From Terebella lapidaria (Eukaryota > Annelida > Polychaeta > Terebellida > Terebellidae): a DNA stretch of 64,000 nucleotides. A program made the position numbers and the translations under genes. Numbering within the stretch: the first letter of the stretch is position 1; each line of letters opens with the position of its first letter. Below are positions 1 through 12,375 of the stretch, piece by piece. The notes beneath the pieces are model-generated. The model did no database searches, was not told where the DNA came from, and saw only the letters and a list, made by a program, of their open reading frames with translations. The stretch lies in contig OX424559.1 of the NCBI GenBank assembly GCA_949152475.1, forward strand, positions 32,469,119-32,533,118, given 5' to 3'.

Positions 1-185
1 GTATGAGACTAAACAATCAATAATATTACAAAATTGTCTTTGGTCAAAATTTTCTTCAGTACACTTTGGAAATAACTTGAAGAAACAGACAATAATCACT
101 GTTCATCTGCACCCTTACCCCCGGTCTTCCTGCACAGATGACACAAGTAGAGCAGGTAAAGTAGCAACATGAACCCATGAGAGTT

Positions 186-236
<51 letters not shown>

Positions 237-237
237 T
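186..237. repeat. (TAA)n microsatellite
   Basis: About seventeen perfect TAA units end in an AATTATTATT flank. The repeat lies about 70 bp upstream of the NHL exon, inside its presumed intron. The poly-isoleucine frame it creates on the minus strand is an artefact of the repeat and is not a gene. Confidence 0.97.
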
Positions 238-307
238 ATTATTAATGATAATAATGATAATAAGCATGGTCGAATATGGCACTTTTTCCAGGAATCATTA
301 TCCATAG

Positions 308-723
308 TGCGGTTGTCATATTCGGGTGAAATGAGGTGGCGCCACAGGGCCAAAGACATCAACATTGGCTGCCCCGACCGCATCACAGTCTGTCCCAGCA
401 CCGGGCAAATCTTTGTGTCTGACCGTTGCGCAGGATGTGTTCGGGAACTGTCACCCCAGGGTCAGCATTGCCGTTATATCAACACACAAGGAAACTGGGA
501 ACCTCAGGCCATGTGCATTGACAGCAAGGGACAGTTCATGTTTGTCTGTGGTGGGTACAGCAGAGACATCCACCTGATGCCACTAAACAAAACAAAATCC
601 AAACTAGTGATACAGACCCCCGGTGAAGTGAGGTGTCTGCGACTGTACGAAGACAGGTATCTGGCCGTGGGGTCAGAAGAGGGACTCACTCTGTATGACT
701 CGGCTTCAATATTGTTCATATAG
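308..723 (+). CDS. Terminal exon of an NHL-repeat (TRIM-like) beta-propeller protein
   Basis: This is an open stretch of about 138 codons ending in TAG. It is preceded by a plausible splice acceptor (ATTATCCATAG|TG), so it looks like the 3' exon of a gene whose earlier exons lie outside the window. The protein has propeller-blade phrasing: 'DRITVCPSTGQIFVSDR', then a blade with 'PQAMCIDSKGQFMFVCGG', then a 'LRLYEDRYLAVGS' strand before the stop. This pattern resembles the C-terminal NHL propellers of TRIM2/3/56-like proteins, which bind protein or RNA partners. No RING, B-box or coiled coil is visible because only this exon is present. A free-standing propeller protein cannot be excluded. No frame breaks were seen. 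Confidence 0.65.
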
Positions 724-2139
724 TTATTATGTTACCACATTTCAACTCAGTTGACAAAATGTAAATTGTTCAGTTACAATGATACATATCTTGTATTACA
801 TTGTTAGGGTAGGTGAATATATGGACTACGATATGTATAAGTCAGTTTATGATATAAATCAGTTCATGATAAACAGATTATCTTGAAACACTATTGTAAA
901 GCACTTTATTTCAAGTTATGATTGCATGCATGACTAATATAATGATGCATCAAATATAAGTTTATACCCCTGGAGGATGACGTAGAGCTGAAGTGACCAG
1001 TTCACTACTGGATTTTCATCTGCTTTTCTAGATAATATATAATGCAGTAGTGTACAGGAGGTGATACTAATGCCCTGGCTGGCCCCACCAATATGGATAT
1101 CATAGCTGCTGGATATGACTCACAAATGGCTTGACTAATCGAATCACATGCTCCGGTCATGACCAGAACCATACATGTATTTCAACGACGGCGTTTTCCC
1201 TGTGTTGACGCTGAACTGGAAAGACTAAAGACGGCAAGATGCGGAGCAGAAGCGGAAACTCACAATATAATCAAAATCTGACTGTATTGGTGGTAATAGA
1301 TTGATACTTACATTCACAATCATGCTTGTTCCTTCGAAACTACATGACTAGAATACAAACCGTCGGTGGTGTTTGTGATTATATATGATGTCACATATGT
1401 TTTCTACATTTTTAGTGGTAACATCATAGAAATAATCTTGTTGTATTAGAATATGTGGTCCAAAAACATGTCGTGAAACACAACATGGATCAGAGGTGGA
1501 TTGACTCTGAAAAAATATCCCCTCATTATTATAAGCAATGGCATGCTGTATTTCGGAACAAGTGCAATTAATAAAAAAGGAGTTTTAATAATATTCATAA
1601 TAATATTTTTGTATGGTGATTCTGAAGTCGAGCAAAATCAGCAAAAATGACCACGTGGCAATGTTTGTCCCCACGACGTACCTGAATACATCATTTTACA
1701 ACATATGTGAAACGAGACTTACAGGCCCTATAGGAGGGAAGATGGTAATTCAGAGTTTTATTAATCACTTCACGATATCATTATCAGCTGCAAGGCATTC
1801 TGTTATGCACTCATTTCGATGATTTTGATTGGTAATAGCAAAGAAGGTGTGGTACAAGTACAGTTTATTTTTACAAGTTACGGCTACATACATTAATCCT
1901 AAGACGGGTATACAAAGAATGTACGCAAATATATAATTAGGACAAATAAATGCAAATATGCATACATCGAATGTTGAAGCACCTACACAACAGCAAATCA
2001 AAAAAGCTTGTAGCAATATGCTACAAGAGAAAAAATTTGTACAGATATTCAGCTGAAAGCCTTCATGTAATCATGAGTGACAAACACTACGAAAAATGAA
2101 TATAGTTTGACAATGACATTGACTCAGTGTGAGCGTGCG
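724..2139. other. No supported gene
   Basis: AT-rich sequence with only short chance ORFs. The first part is probably the 3' UTR of the NHL gene. I see no recognisable repeat or RNA gene. Confidence 0.6.
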
Positions 2140-3045
2140 TCAGATTGAAGTCACTTGTCTCTCCGCTGCCTCACTTGTATCCACAGTTTTACGACATACC
2201 ATATTCCTCAGCCCTTTTCCAAGTTCTTTATACCCACTCCTTACTTCTTGTAGACGAATTGTATATATGACTGCATCAAACAGAGAGTTCAACGATAGAG
2301 TGAATTCCAGGCCAGTGTCCAAATGATCCCTGCATGCTGTAAATACTACAATACAAAACAGAACACACACTGATGTCACAGTTGACTTCCTTAAATCCAT
2401 ACCTGGCCAAGGTCGTCCTAGTTGTGTTTTCTGAACAGTGTGATATATTTAGCAATACACACAGATTAATGTTATGAAACAACCAACGACAGATATATAG
2501 GTGCTGAGCAACACAATCATTCCATAGAATGACCGAACGTGGTTATCAAATATGACGTCCCAGACATACTCAGCACCTGACACGTGACCTGAACTTCCTT
2601 TTGGTATATTGAAGTTGATTCTTCAGAGAATAATTCAAGTCACCACAATTCCAATGTTGCCCAATCCGACCACCAGGTAGATTCCCAAAACAGCCAGGTT
2701 CACACGTCTGTGGGTCAGAATCCTTTGGTAGCTCAGTGGCCACTTGATCCCTACAAACATCTCCAGGGCGATCAAGGTCAAGTTCCAACAGACTGCCACA
2801 GGAAGGCTCACGAAACATATATAAAATAGTCTGGCTGAACAGGCGTTTTTGGAGAGCTTGGTTTCCCATATCATAACAATTGCCACAAGCAAGTCCAAGA
2901 TGCACTGATTGAAAGCCAGTTTCGGGTGTTTGAAAAGTTTGTCACAACACCTGGCCATCACAATGACAGTGCTCAAGTTGACTATTACAGCAGGTACTGA
3001 GAACACCAGACTGATGATTCGCACTACAGAAAATGTCTCACCATT
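2140..3045 (-). pseudogene. Rhodopsin-family GPCR, disrupted
   Basis: Read on the minus strand, an open frame from about 3045 to 2638 gives TM1 (VFSVPAVIVNLSTVIVMARC), TM2 (NQCILDLLVAIVMIW), TM3 with an intracellular loop 'EMFVGIKWPLSYQRILTHRR' in place of a DRY motif, and TM4. A TGA at 2635-2637 then ends the frame, just after TM4. Translation recovers in another frame with TM5 (FYGMIVLLSTYISVVGCF) near 2540-2450. It shifts again near 2400-2385 into TM6 (TSVCVLFCIVVFTACRDH) and TM7 with 'SLFDAVIYTIRLQEVRSGYKEL', a degenerate NPxxY followed by helix 8. The seven segments occur in order but need a stop bypass and two frame changes, and no initiator Met is clear. The ligand class cannot be told. 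Small introns could explain the breaks, but no good GT/AG pairs were seen, so a decayed receptor of a lineage-expanded family is the better reading. Confidence 0.7.
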
Positions 3046-4404
3046 TCATTGGTGATCTAAATCTTTGCTAGCATTGTTCACATACGTGATATAGTCCACA
3101 GTTGGATTAGCCACATCCATTTGATGTAAAGTTTAGCTTTGATGAGATTTGATAAAATTGTTCACTCTAAATCATGAATATTTGGTGTGAAGCAAATTTC
3201 ATGACATTTTTATCAAAACTATTTCGCGGTATGAATGTTTCGGGGGTGCTCGACCACGGGAAATTTCGCCCTTGTGATAGGTATTCGACACCTATCACAA
3301 ATACTATTCCTCTGACTATAATTCACACTTCCTCAGATAAACCACCACACACTTTGTGTAGCTAATGGTCAACAAGTTAACACCTTTTGTGTAAAATCTA
3401 TCAACAGGCAGACGCGTGTGTTTTTATAATTGTGATTGTAGTACTCTGCCATGTGCAATTAACGCACCTCATTGTTAGGTATCTGAGAAAAAATGATCGC
3501 ACTTGCAAACACGTAGCATTGTCTTTTGAGACATTTAATTTTCACGGTAATGATATTTTCGCGGATGTGAAGCAATTGGCAAAATACGCGATAATTACGT
3601 TACTGCGAAAATCACATGATCTACAGTACTTTTCATGCAAGACTCATATGTGAAGGTCGTCGGAAATGTGCTTACAATTTCTGTGTGTTTAAAGGTTACA
3701 TTTCTGAATAATCATCAAAACTATCATGCTATTGTATTCATAGACGATGTAACAATTTTATGGTATCTGTTGTGTTCGTTATATCATCAGTAAATATTTG
3801 GTTGACAGTGTCCAAATGACATAACTATTTTATAACCACCTATAGTTACCCCCAAGAAAAATAGCCAATTACACAGGACTTTAATAGACATATTCATGGG
3901 TTCGTGATATTCCATTTTGGTTGATGATGCCAGCCATCTCCGGATACATACAAAATAATTATGAGTTGCACATAATAAAAAGTGAAAACAATTCACATGT
4001 ATTATTATCAACCATTACGTGTAATTTAGAGGCGGTCATACTTTCATTGTCTGCTATAATGATGGTCTGGCAAAAATCTCCACCAACAAGATGTCATTCA
4101 AATTATTGTCTCATTATCTTATTACCTCACAAAATGGAAATGTACAATGAATTATGCTGGAATCTAGACTGGGGCAATGGACACAGTTTGTTCGTTTGGA
4201 ACACTGTTATCATATTTTGTAGCCATGGTAATCCTTGCAATGTGTTACCAAATTGCACCCTTAGTATTTGCACCAGAATTGAAATTCACATAAAACTCTC
4301 TGAAATTATGTATATATACTTTTGAGTAACGTTCACATTCAAGTAATCAAGCAAGACATTCAGCTATTGAAACCTTCATTCCGCGATTATAAAGATTTCA
4401 AAGT
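3046..4404. other. No supported gene
   Basis: AT-rich intergenic DNA with chance ORFs only. Nothing recognised. Confidence 0.6.
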
Positions 4405-4935
4405 TCCATTAACATTCATACTCTGATATTTCTAACCAGTTTACACTGTTTTTCGTTGCTAAATGGTGTCGTTTATAACCTCCTAATGGCCATTTTGGGG
4501 GGTTCATGAGTTTCCATGTCATTTTTGTTTTCTCTCACTTCGTATGCCTGATATGAATTTCTGTCCCCGGACTATGCGATTGAATAACGGACCCTGTTTT
4601 GTTTGCTCGGAATACTTAATACTGGGTATTGATTCCACGTCTATTGGCATACTTCACCTAAAAGTCAAACAGCAATTTCTTACTGAATTTGAGACTTCTG
4701 TCGCGACAATTGAAAAAAACGTGGCTATCTATCCCTATGTTAAATTTAGCTATTTCATTTCATTTCTAGGTCCGCACACAATTTTGTGCATTTCCTAGAT
4801 TTTGTGGCAGAACAATTTTTTAAAATCAATATGTTGGTGTGGAATACATACCAATGTGTCTTTTGGTCCAAAGTTACAACAATATTCCGTATCCTGATCG
4901 ATGTAAACCACAGTAGGGAATCGGCACCGTGGAAA
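4405..4935 (+). repeat. Dispersed repeat, copy 1 (related copies near 13.75 and 56.0 kb)
   Basis: Phrases here recur in the same order at 55975-56400, including a segment with 'GGTCCGCACACAATTTTGTGC', a block ending 'ACCAATGTGTCTTTTGG' and one containing 'CCTGATCGATGTAAAC'. Part of the family (AAATTTCAGACTTCT followed by AAAAAATGG) also occurs at about 13740-13830. Copies are diverged and carry no intact ORF. The class is unknown. Confidence 0.7.
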
Positions 4936-5486
4936 AATGGTGATTGGATAATTTTTGTACGAGTTATTGCATACTGAAGATGCGGGTGCTTCGAGAAAAG
5001 TATTGAAATCAGCATTTGTCTATAAAATTTGCTATTGATATACAACACAGACGTGTAAAAATACTAGATCTATCGATGTGAGGGCATGTGAAAGTAGATG
5101 GACACAGATCTTTGTGCGAATGTTTGCTAATATAATAAAAAGATGCAATAATTCAGATTATAGCTCACTACTGTTGTTATTTTTCAATATATATGTGGTT
5201 GTCGTGAGGTATGTAAAGGAAGGATCGAACACACAATACTATAACGTTGTCATCATTCCAGGAAATCGTGTATTTTTGTGACAGGATATATTATTAAATG
5301 TAGAAAGATTCCGGGTTATTGGTTGTGGATATTCGTGATATTCCAGCTGAGTAGAGACTATAATCGAATGATTTAGATCGTAATTGTATTATTTTGACAG
5401 ATTGGTGAAGATGGCTGAAGCTTTAGAAGTTATTTTGTGCCCAAGAAGGGTCGATATCGACGTTATCCCTCCTTTTATATCAACAA

Positions 5487-5787
5487 GTAGAGTGATTGAC
5501 GCAGTGGATAAGGCGTCGGACAGGTAATCAAAGATCATGGGTTCGAGTCTCGAGCTGGACTGCTATTCCACTAGTGTCTTTAGGCATTTACCACTAATGT
5601 GTCTTCACCCAGAATTAAAATGGGCACCGGTTGATAACGGGTGTTGTATAGAACGCTTTGAGTGTGGCTGCTCCAAGTACATTCACTCAGACTGGGGTTA
5701 AATTGTAGAGTGCCTCTGAAAGCGGATTGAATTCGGCTGTAAAGAGTGCTATATCAATTTGTGATAACTTTAACAGGAAGAATGTAA
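5487..5787 (+). repeat. tRNA-derived SINE
   Basis: The head resembles a tRNA-Arg gene. An A-box-like GCAGTGGATAAGG lies near 5501-5513, followed by CGTCGGAC, and a good B box GGTTCGAGTCT lies at 5540-5550. The body has a conserved-looking 3' domain (GCCTCTGAAAGCGGATTGAA, then GTAAAGAGTGCTATATCAA) before an AATGTAA tail. The acceptor-stem pairing and anticodon arm of a functional tRNA are not maintained, so this is a SINE and not a tRNA gene. The LTR of the next element begins exactly where the SINE tail ends. Confidence 0.8.
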
Positions 5788-6538
5788 TGTAAAGTTCGGC
5801 GGGCGCCCGCTACAGGGCGTCCGGCACTACTCTACGGAATACTACAACCAGGTACAGTCAGCCCGGAACGAGTCCGGCCGTCATACACTATGACATAACA
5901 CATGCATCTCACCAACTCCTTAACTACAACATGCGTATTACACAATTATGGTAATGTAGCCGTATGTAGAGCCCGAGATGTCATGGGAGCGGAACCACGG
6001 AACCCGTACACGTGGGCGTGTTGCTGGCCGGCCTCGCCGAAGGCACTGTCGCAGAGATGGAACTCTGAGCCAGCCCAACGGTCTGCCAGAGCCTGTGTCA
6101 CACCACCCTGGGTGGAGAAGAGAACTGGCGATCCACAGGGCTTGCGCCCCCGAGTCAGCAACTGTCTCTACCCCAGCCCGGGCCCCCAATGGAAATCGTC
6201 CCCAGGGCCCGCGTGGGCCTTACCCAAGACACAGGGACGTAAAGCTCATGGCGAGCCTCTCGTCCTGCCTCTTGGCTTGCTCTGGGACAATCTCACAGAC
6301 CAAGCAAAATGCTCGCGTATATATCGAGCCAAGAGGCGGGGAGAGAGACTTGGTCAAACCACTTGTTATAGTTTACTGGGCGCGATTAGGTACAGTGCGT
6401 TGCTAGGCAGCGCACGCTCCAAACTCGAGCGGTCTAAAAACAGGCTGTAATACTTGCTATTGTTTTGCAAAGACTCCTGCCGCGATCTTCGGGCAAAATC
6501 ACCATATTACCCCCTTCTTACAATGTTGGTCCCCAACA
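5788..6538 (-). repeat. 3' LTR of gypsy element A
   Basis: On the minus strand it begins TGTTGGGGACCAACATTG and ends CGAACTTTACA, giving the expected TG...CA termini. The internal side (plus 6539 onward) reads CACGGGCGGAACA on the minus strand, a purine-rich stretch suitable as polypurine tract. The flank beyond the LTR is the SINE tail. A target-site duplication cannot be checked because the other end of the element is missing. Confidence 0.8.
6313..6330 (-). promoter_or_regulatory. Candidate TATA box of the LTR promoter
   Basis: The minus strand reads CTCGATATATACGCGAG, about 210 bp inside the LTR as the element reads it. It is the only strong TATA-like site there and sits where the U3/R boundary would be expected. 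Assignment is by motif only. Confidence 0.5.
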
Positions 6539-9101
6539 TGTTCCGCCCGTGCCCAAAACTGCTGAAAACCCGACGAAGGCTTCGCATGGCGGGGTCCTAA
6601 AGAAGGCAAGATGGCAACACCCAGAAGTCACGGCGTAAAAAACTAGGACCTTAAGGGTCCCTTTTGGAAGAATGAGGAACGACCCCCGGACTTACGGAGT
6701 AAACTATAACGCGCTTTACAATTTTGAATAAACCCTAATAAACAAGCTAAAATTTCGACCGAGGTGGTCAAAAAAGGTGTGGTGACCTTGGGAAGGTCAT
6801 CCGCCGAAAGGGACGGTGTGTCGAGTCTTTGGAATATCTTTTAGGTTAACCTTTAAATTTGGAAATTTGGTAAAACGACACACCGAGTGATCAAAAGTGA
6901 TAGTACCTCTAAAAAGTGTTGCCGGCCGCCCTGCCGGCCGGCGCCTCAGACCCGCCAGGTGAGTCTGAGGTAGGGCGGAGCCGCGATAAGCAGCTCCGGT
7001 CAGTCCGCACAGATATACGTACATCTGACAGACATACATACACCTGCGGACAGCTGTCGCAGACAGCTATCATCGCCAACGCAGCAAGCCGCGCTGACTG
7101 CCAGTATCGGTATACTGCTACCTGGGCAGGCCAGTGTAGAGCCGCGCAGACAGACGGACATCCACAAATGAATATAGATACCCTGTAAACCACACACCTG
7201 AACACGGCCCGCACGGGGAATTCACCACTGGCATAAACTCTCGCATCTCAGATGCCGGCCACGCGGACCCCTCGGGATCCAGCGCCGCAGCAGCGGACGA
7301 AATGCGAGTGGCACAATATAAATGCGCCAAACATCTGGAGATTTATAAAAATAAATCCGGGTACGACATGTTCACATATATATACATGCAACAAATATTG
7401 ACAGCTATTCTACGCGCGCAGCAGTGCACGCGGCATCGCTGAAAACTTCTGTCCCCGGTCATAATGACACATGGCCGGACCAACATACAAACACTATAAA
7501 ACTCATGCGGGTGCAATCATTTCCTTCCGGCGACTCCAAATCAAACCGTGTATACGGGTAGAAAATAAATCTCTATCCCGGGGGACCTTGCAAATAACAT
7601 ACAGTAATTAAAATTAGCCATTAGCTTTTGCTGCCGTACTGGCGGACAATGACGTAAAATTAATCACCTCAGCAAGGTACAAATTGGCTTAAAATTGACA
7701 GTAACCACTAACTTGTGGCTGGTACGAATATGTCAGACGAAAACAACAATAAATTGCCGTTCTCCAGTCTTTTCAGATATCACATCACACCGTCACTGTC
7801 AAAATTACCGCAATTCCTTACACCCCTCTATTGCACCGGAAAGAAAATTTCACAAACTTGTCTCATTTGTGTCATTAAATGAGCAAGAACAGAATTCTCC
7901 AGAGACATGCCGCATACTTTTGGTTTAAATGATCCACTCAATAAATTATAACATGAGATGGATAAATAAACAAAAACACTCCCCATAGCCGCTAGTACGC
8001 TTACAAGGCGATCGAGCAAGCCCATGACAGGTGGACAGACAATTGGGCGCCCTGTGGGCGTTCATGACGCGCCCACTAGCAACCCCAACGTACAGCCCGG
8101 CCGCGGAGCAAGCCCGGTCAAACCCAGAGCCCAAACAAACGACTACCGGAGCGCGGAACCAATAGATTAGACGCGGGGCCGGCATGGGCCATAACCTCAA
8201 TGGTTAGGGGGCGAACCCTTCATGCCGGCGCCCAACCTAGAGGATCCCAAACATGATGAAATCAATAGCCGGCGCTCGTCCGGAAATGCCTGCGAACAGA
8301 GTCCAGATCCAGACAAGTACCATACAAAGCATATTGACCTTATCCAATGATTAAAAACCACAAAGTATGCTGCACATGGAAAATACGACCCCCTTCTTAG
8401 AAGGAGGTCAGGGATCCGGTCATTACGGCCGGACCACATATTGTAAGGTGCGATCCAGACGAAAATGAGCGTCCCCCACTGCCGCGGCTGGTCCACATGT
8501 GCGGACTTAACAGCCGGTCCATTAAAAATAATGGTAAAACGATTTACTGCCGTTAGAAATCTTAAACTACTATAAACTTAATTACAGTAGTGGCGCACGG
8601 GTGATGACACACCGGAGTGTGTCACCCAAAAGCATCCGGAGCGCCGGACGAGTCCCACGGACGAACCGCGGACATCAATCCACATATCCGGACGCTATCC
8701 CCGCGTCCATTGCCAGTTCCCCAAATCAGTGGGAAGGCGCTTCTCCCGTAGCGGACGTAAATCCCAACCTCAGTCTGGTCATATAAGAGGTTGTCCCGGG
8801 ACTAGGGGCGCACAGCACATCCACAAAAGGGTCCGGCCAGCATAGACACTGTGTTAACTACGCAGGCCAGTCTACCTGATGTGGATAGGGTTGCCACACG
8901 TCCCTAGCGCTAGAAACTACGGGAGGGGTGGATGCGAAGCGGCGGCGTTACGACGCAAAGATGGCCGCGGACCTCAACTCCGGAGATAGCCACAAAGTAG
9001 CTACTCACGAAGGAAATTCGTGCGGATCCTCACAGAACGACCTAAAATCCATCCCTGGTGTGATAGATGAATACTGCAGACGCATCCGCATGGGCGAAAC
9101 G
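6539..9101 (-). other. Long GC-rich non-coding tract between pol and the 3' LTR
   Basis: About 2.56 kb separates the pol stop from the LTR. All frames are closed within roughly 100 codons, and no membrane-protein-like frame suggestive of env is visible. It includes an inverted GC-rich patch (GCCGGCCGCCCTGCCGGCCGG near 6921) and ends in dense stops. It could be an unusually long 3' untranslated region, or a decayed accessory ORF or insertion. Confidence 0.6.
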
Positions 9102-11086
9102 TTAGTCCCACCCATATCGGGTCGGCGCACGAGGTTTCCGGCGTGGCCGCCCATCATCCGCAGGTGGTGGAGGGAGTGGAGGTACCTGCGGATCGCCGAG
9201 ATATGGTGGTTCTACGTCCGGACCGTCATCTGACGGGTCAGAGAGGTCCGGGAGACCCACCATCCGGCGCACACGCTCGTCCGAAGTCTGCGGATGCTGA
9301 CCAGACGGATCCCCTAAGGGAGCGTCATCCGGTTCCGCATCTTGAACTAGCAGATCCATGCGGGCCCTCGTACTTCTTCGGGTTGTCTATGTGAACCACC
9401 AGAACCCTATCCGGGTCGGAGTCCCTCCGGATCTGGTAGTCCACGTCTGTAACCTGCTTAAGTACCATAAACGGGCCTATCCACGGCTTAGCAAACTTGT
9501 TGCCTTGATAATAATAATGCACCTTGTCTCCTACCGCAAACGCGGGCCTAGCCTTAGCATGGGCGTCATAGGCAAGTTTCTGTCGGATAGCAGACTTGTC
9601 CAGGCGCGCTCGCGCGAAATCATGGGCGTTTGCCAGGGTGCGGCGAACCCACTCGAAGTACTCCGGACCGCACTGGGGTACTGCACCGGTCTCTGCCGCA
9701 GTTGGATACATAATATCCATGGGCAGATTGAGCTCCCGGCCGTACAACATCGCGTGCGGAGTAACTCCGGTCGAAGAGTGGACCGACGACCTGTATGCCA
9801 TTAAGACATACGGGAGGTGGTCATCCCAATCATTCACACGATTGTTCACAAAGGCCGCCAGCATGTTCAGGACAGACCGGTTAAAGCGTTCAACCTGTCC
9901 GTCCGACTGGGGCCTGTAAGGGGTGGTACGCACCTTGGTACTTCCCAGCATCTGTGCTAGGCTCCGGAACAGGTTGCTTTCAAATTGCGTGCCCTGATCC
10001 GAATGTACCTGCTTAGGCACACCATGGTACACCACCCATCTATTCACCAGGAACCGAGCTACCTCGTCCGCAGTGGGTACGCGTCGGTGTATTTGGTGAA
10101 ATAGTCGGATATCACCAGAATGTACCGGAAACCACGTGGGGTGACCCGATGGGTATCCAGTATATCTAGCGCTATCCGGTCGAACGGGGCGCCAGCCTTA
10201 ACCGTGGTTAAGGGGTTCCGGCTCCTGGACGGGCCTGACACTGAGGGCAGGCTGCGCACCATCGTTGCACGTCCAAACTGCTACCAGGCCAGTGAAAGCG
10301 CTGTTGTAGCCTATGGACGGTCCTCCGGATTCCCAAGTGACCGGTCACCCGGAGGTCATGCAACTGATGGAGCACCTCTTTCCGCAGCTCCGCCGGAAGT
10401 ACCAACTGCCACACGGGTGGCAGTGGGCTCGGTGGCTCATAGCGCCGGTACAAGAGGCCATCCTTCAGGGAGAGTCTTTCCCACTGGGTGATAAGAGACT
10501 GGGTCTCCTCCTGGTAGGTCTTCCGCTCATCCTTAGAAGGTTTCTGGCCGGCCTCAAGGGCTTTTATTACCGGTGCCAGAGCACTGTCAGCTCTCTGCTT
10601 CGCAATCAACTGTGCCGGAGAGTAGCCACCTAAGTAATTAGGCTCCTCCGGATCCGGAACGTCCGACTGCGCTGCAGCGGCCATCACCACTGGGGGTAAG
10701 GACCGCTCATACTCAGACTCGTCCGAGGACGCGGAGGGTACCCACGAGCAGTACACCGCCGGACTCGAGGAAGACTCGCTGGAGCTAAACCGCACTTCCG
10801 GTTCGTACGCAGGACGCCATCGCCGGCGGGTCCGCGCGCGGAGGTGAGCCCTGGATGCTCCGGCCGCCATGTTGTTAGAGGGGGCGGTGGCCTGCGGCCT
10901 TCCCGGAAGGTCCAATTCCGAGTCTGAGGAAGAATCCACATCGTGCTTGGATGGAGCCATCCCGGCACAGTTAGGATTCTTGCACTTATGACAACGGGAC
11001 AGGCCGTCCGCATTGCCGTGCAACTTACCAGCGCGGTGCTCAATTTTCATGTCATACTCCTTCATGTCATGAGTTTGACGAGCCAC
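9102..11086 (-). pseudogene. pol: Pol of gypsy element A: RNase H end, integrase and C-terminal tail
   Basis: After the frameshift the chain runs through 'HGNADGLSRC' and an acidic linker to the integrase H2C2 zinc motif ('HQLHDLRVTGHLGIRRTVHRL ... CAACPQC'). A second frame change near 10210-10260 leads to the first catalytic Asp ('ALDILD'). A third near 10050-10065 leads to 'VHSDQGTQFES' and 'YRPQSDGQVERFNRSV', so all of the D,D,E core can be found but not in one frame. The C-terminus has a chromodomain-like 'GDKVHYYYQGNKFAKPWIGPFMV' barrel and ends in a Pro/Arg-rich tail ('RAPTRYGWD'). The copy is inactive. Confidence 0.9.
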
Positions 11087-12375
11087 CGCACCACCAAGCC
11101 ATCGGCCTCACTATAGTTAAGGAGCCATCTCAGCGAACTGTGGTCAATCCGCAAGCGGAAATGGCATCCCAACAAATAGTGCCGGAAACGCTTGGTCATT
11201 GTAACCACCGCGAGCAGCTCGCGGTGAGTGGTGCAGTAGTTCATTTGAGAGGGGCTCAGATCCACACTCACATAAGCTACTACCCGCTCCTGCCCATCCA
11301 CGACCTGCGAGAGAACACCGCCGAGTGCAAAGTTACTCGCGTTAGTGTCCAGGAGGAACTCGCAATCCGAACGGGGGTGCCGCAGCACCGGCGCATCTGC
11401 CAAAGCATGCTGGAGCGCCGAAAAGGCAACTTTCTGCTCAGCTGACCAGATGAAATCGGCGCCCTTTTCCGTGAGGATAGTAAGGGGGCGCGCGATCTCC
11501 GCAAAGCCTCGCACAAACCGGCGGTGGTAACTCGCGAAGCCCAAAAAGGACCTCACGTCCGCCACGGTGCAAGGCCAAGGCCAGTTCTTCACGGCCTCTA
11601 GCTTCTTGGGGTCTGGTCTAACTCCGGTGCCCGTTACCATGAAGCCCAAGTACAGGATCTCCTGTGCGAAAAATTCGCATTTACTCGGCTTCAATTTAAG
11701 GCCTGCTTCGCGGATGCGATGGAGTACCATCTGGAGGTTGGTGAGGGTTTCCTCGAACGACCGGCCATACACGACGACATCGTCGATGTAGACCATACAT
11801 CGCTTCCAGAGGAACCCTTTAAGTACCATCTCCATGAGGCGCTCGAACGTCGCTGGTGCGTTGCAGAGCCCGAACGGCATTACCTTAAATTGGTAGAGCC
11901 TGTTATTGGTAACGAAGGCAGTCTTCGCCCTATCGCTCTCCTCCATCTCAACCTGCCAATACCCGGAGGCCAGATCCAGAGCACAAAAGTAGTTCGATCC
12001 GGCCAGGGAATCGAAGGTATCCTCGATGTGCGGGAGAGGATATGAGTCCTTCCGCGTGGCATCGTTTAACTTCCGATAATCCACGCAGAACCTCCACGAG
12101 CCGTCCTTCTTCTTCACCGTAACCACAGTACTCGCCCAAGGGCTATCACTGGGTTCGATGATGTCTAGCTCGAGCATCTTCTGCACCTCCCGGTCTATGA
12201 CCTCTTGGTGCACGATTGCTGCTCGCCGTAGACGCTGCTTAATAGGACGCCCGTCTAGGATGTCGATGCGGTGTTTGGCAACGTCCGTCTTGCCAACCCC
12301 ACCGTCCGGACTCATAAACACATCCGCATACTGCCGGAGCAGCTTGCGGAGAGCCTGACGCTGATTAATCATCAT
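11062..12375 (-). pseudogene. pol: Pol of gypsy element A: reverse transcriptase and RNase H
   Basis: A continuous 437-codon frame begins inside pol ('RKLLRQYADVFMSPD'). RT motifs follow in order: 'DIIEPSDSPWASTVVTVKKK', 'WRFCVDYRKLN', 'LDLASGYWQVEM', 'FKVMPFGLCNAPATFERLM', the catalytic 'YIDDVVVYG', and 'FLGFASYHRRFVRGFA'. The RNase H domain includes 'LLDTNASNFALGGVLSQ' and 'THRELLAVV'. Asn replaces the usual second Asp of the 'TDAS' motif, giving TNAS. The frame is lost near 11070-11085, where 'RWLVKLM' runs into a stop while 'EYDMKIEHRAGKLHGNADGLSR' continues one frame over. Confidence 0.93.

Noticed and set aside
96-401. Minus-strand ORF with poly-isoleucine
   Set aside because: Product of the TAA microsatellite and antisense to the NHL exon.
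5490-5562. Functional tRNA-Arg gene
   Set aside because: A and B boxes are present but stems and anticodon loop do not pair, and SINE body sequence follows.
5902-6450. 182-codon ORF inside the LTR
   Set aside because: Opposite strand to the element, GC-driven and without family features; it lies wholly within the LTR.
8197-8496. Possible env-like fragment of gypsy element A
   Set aside because: Short, with no signal peptide, cysteine pattern or transmembrane anchor in a sustained frame.
12158-12358. Antisense ORFs across the RT region
   Set aside because: Shadows of the pol frame on the other strand.
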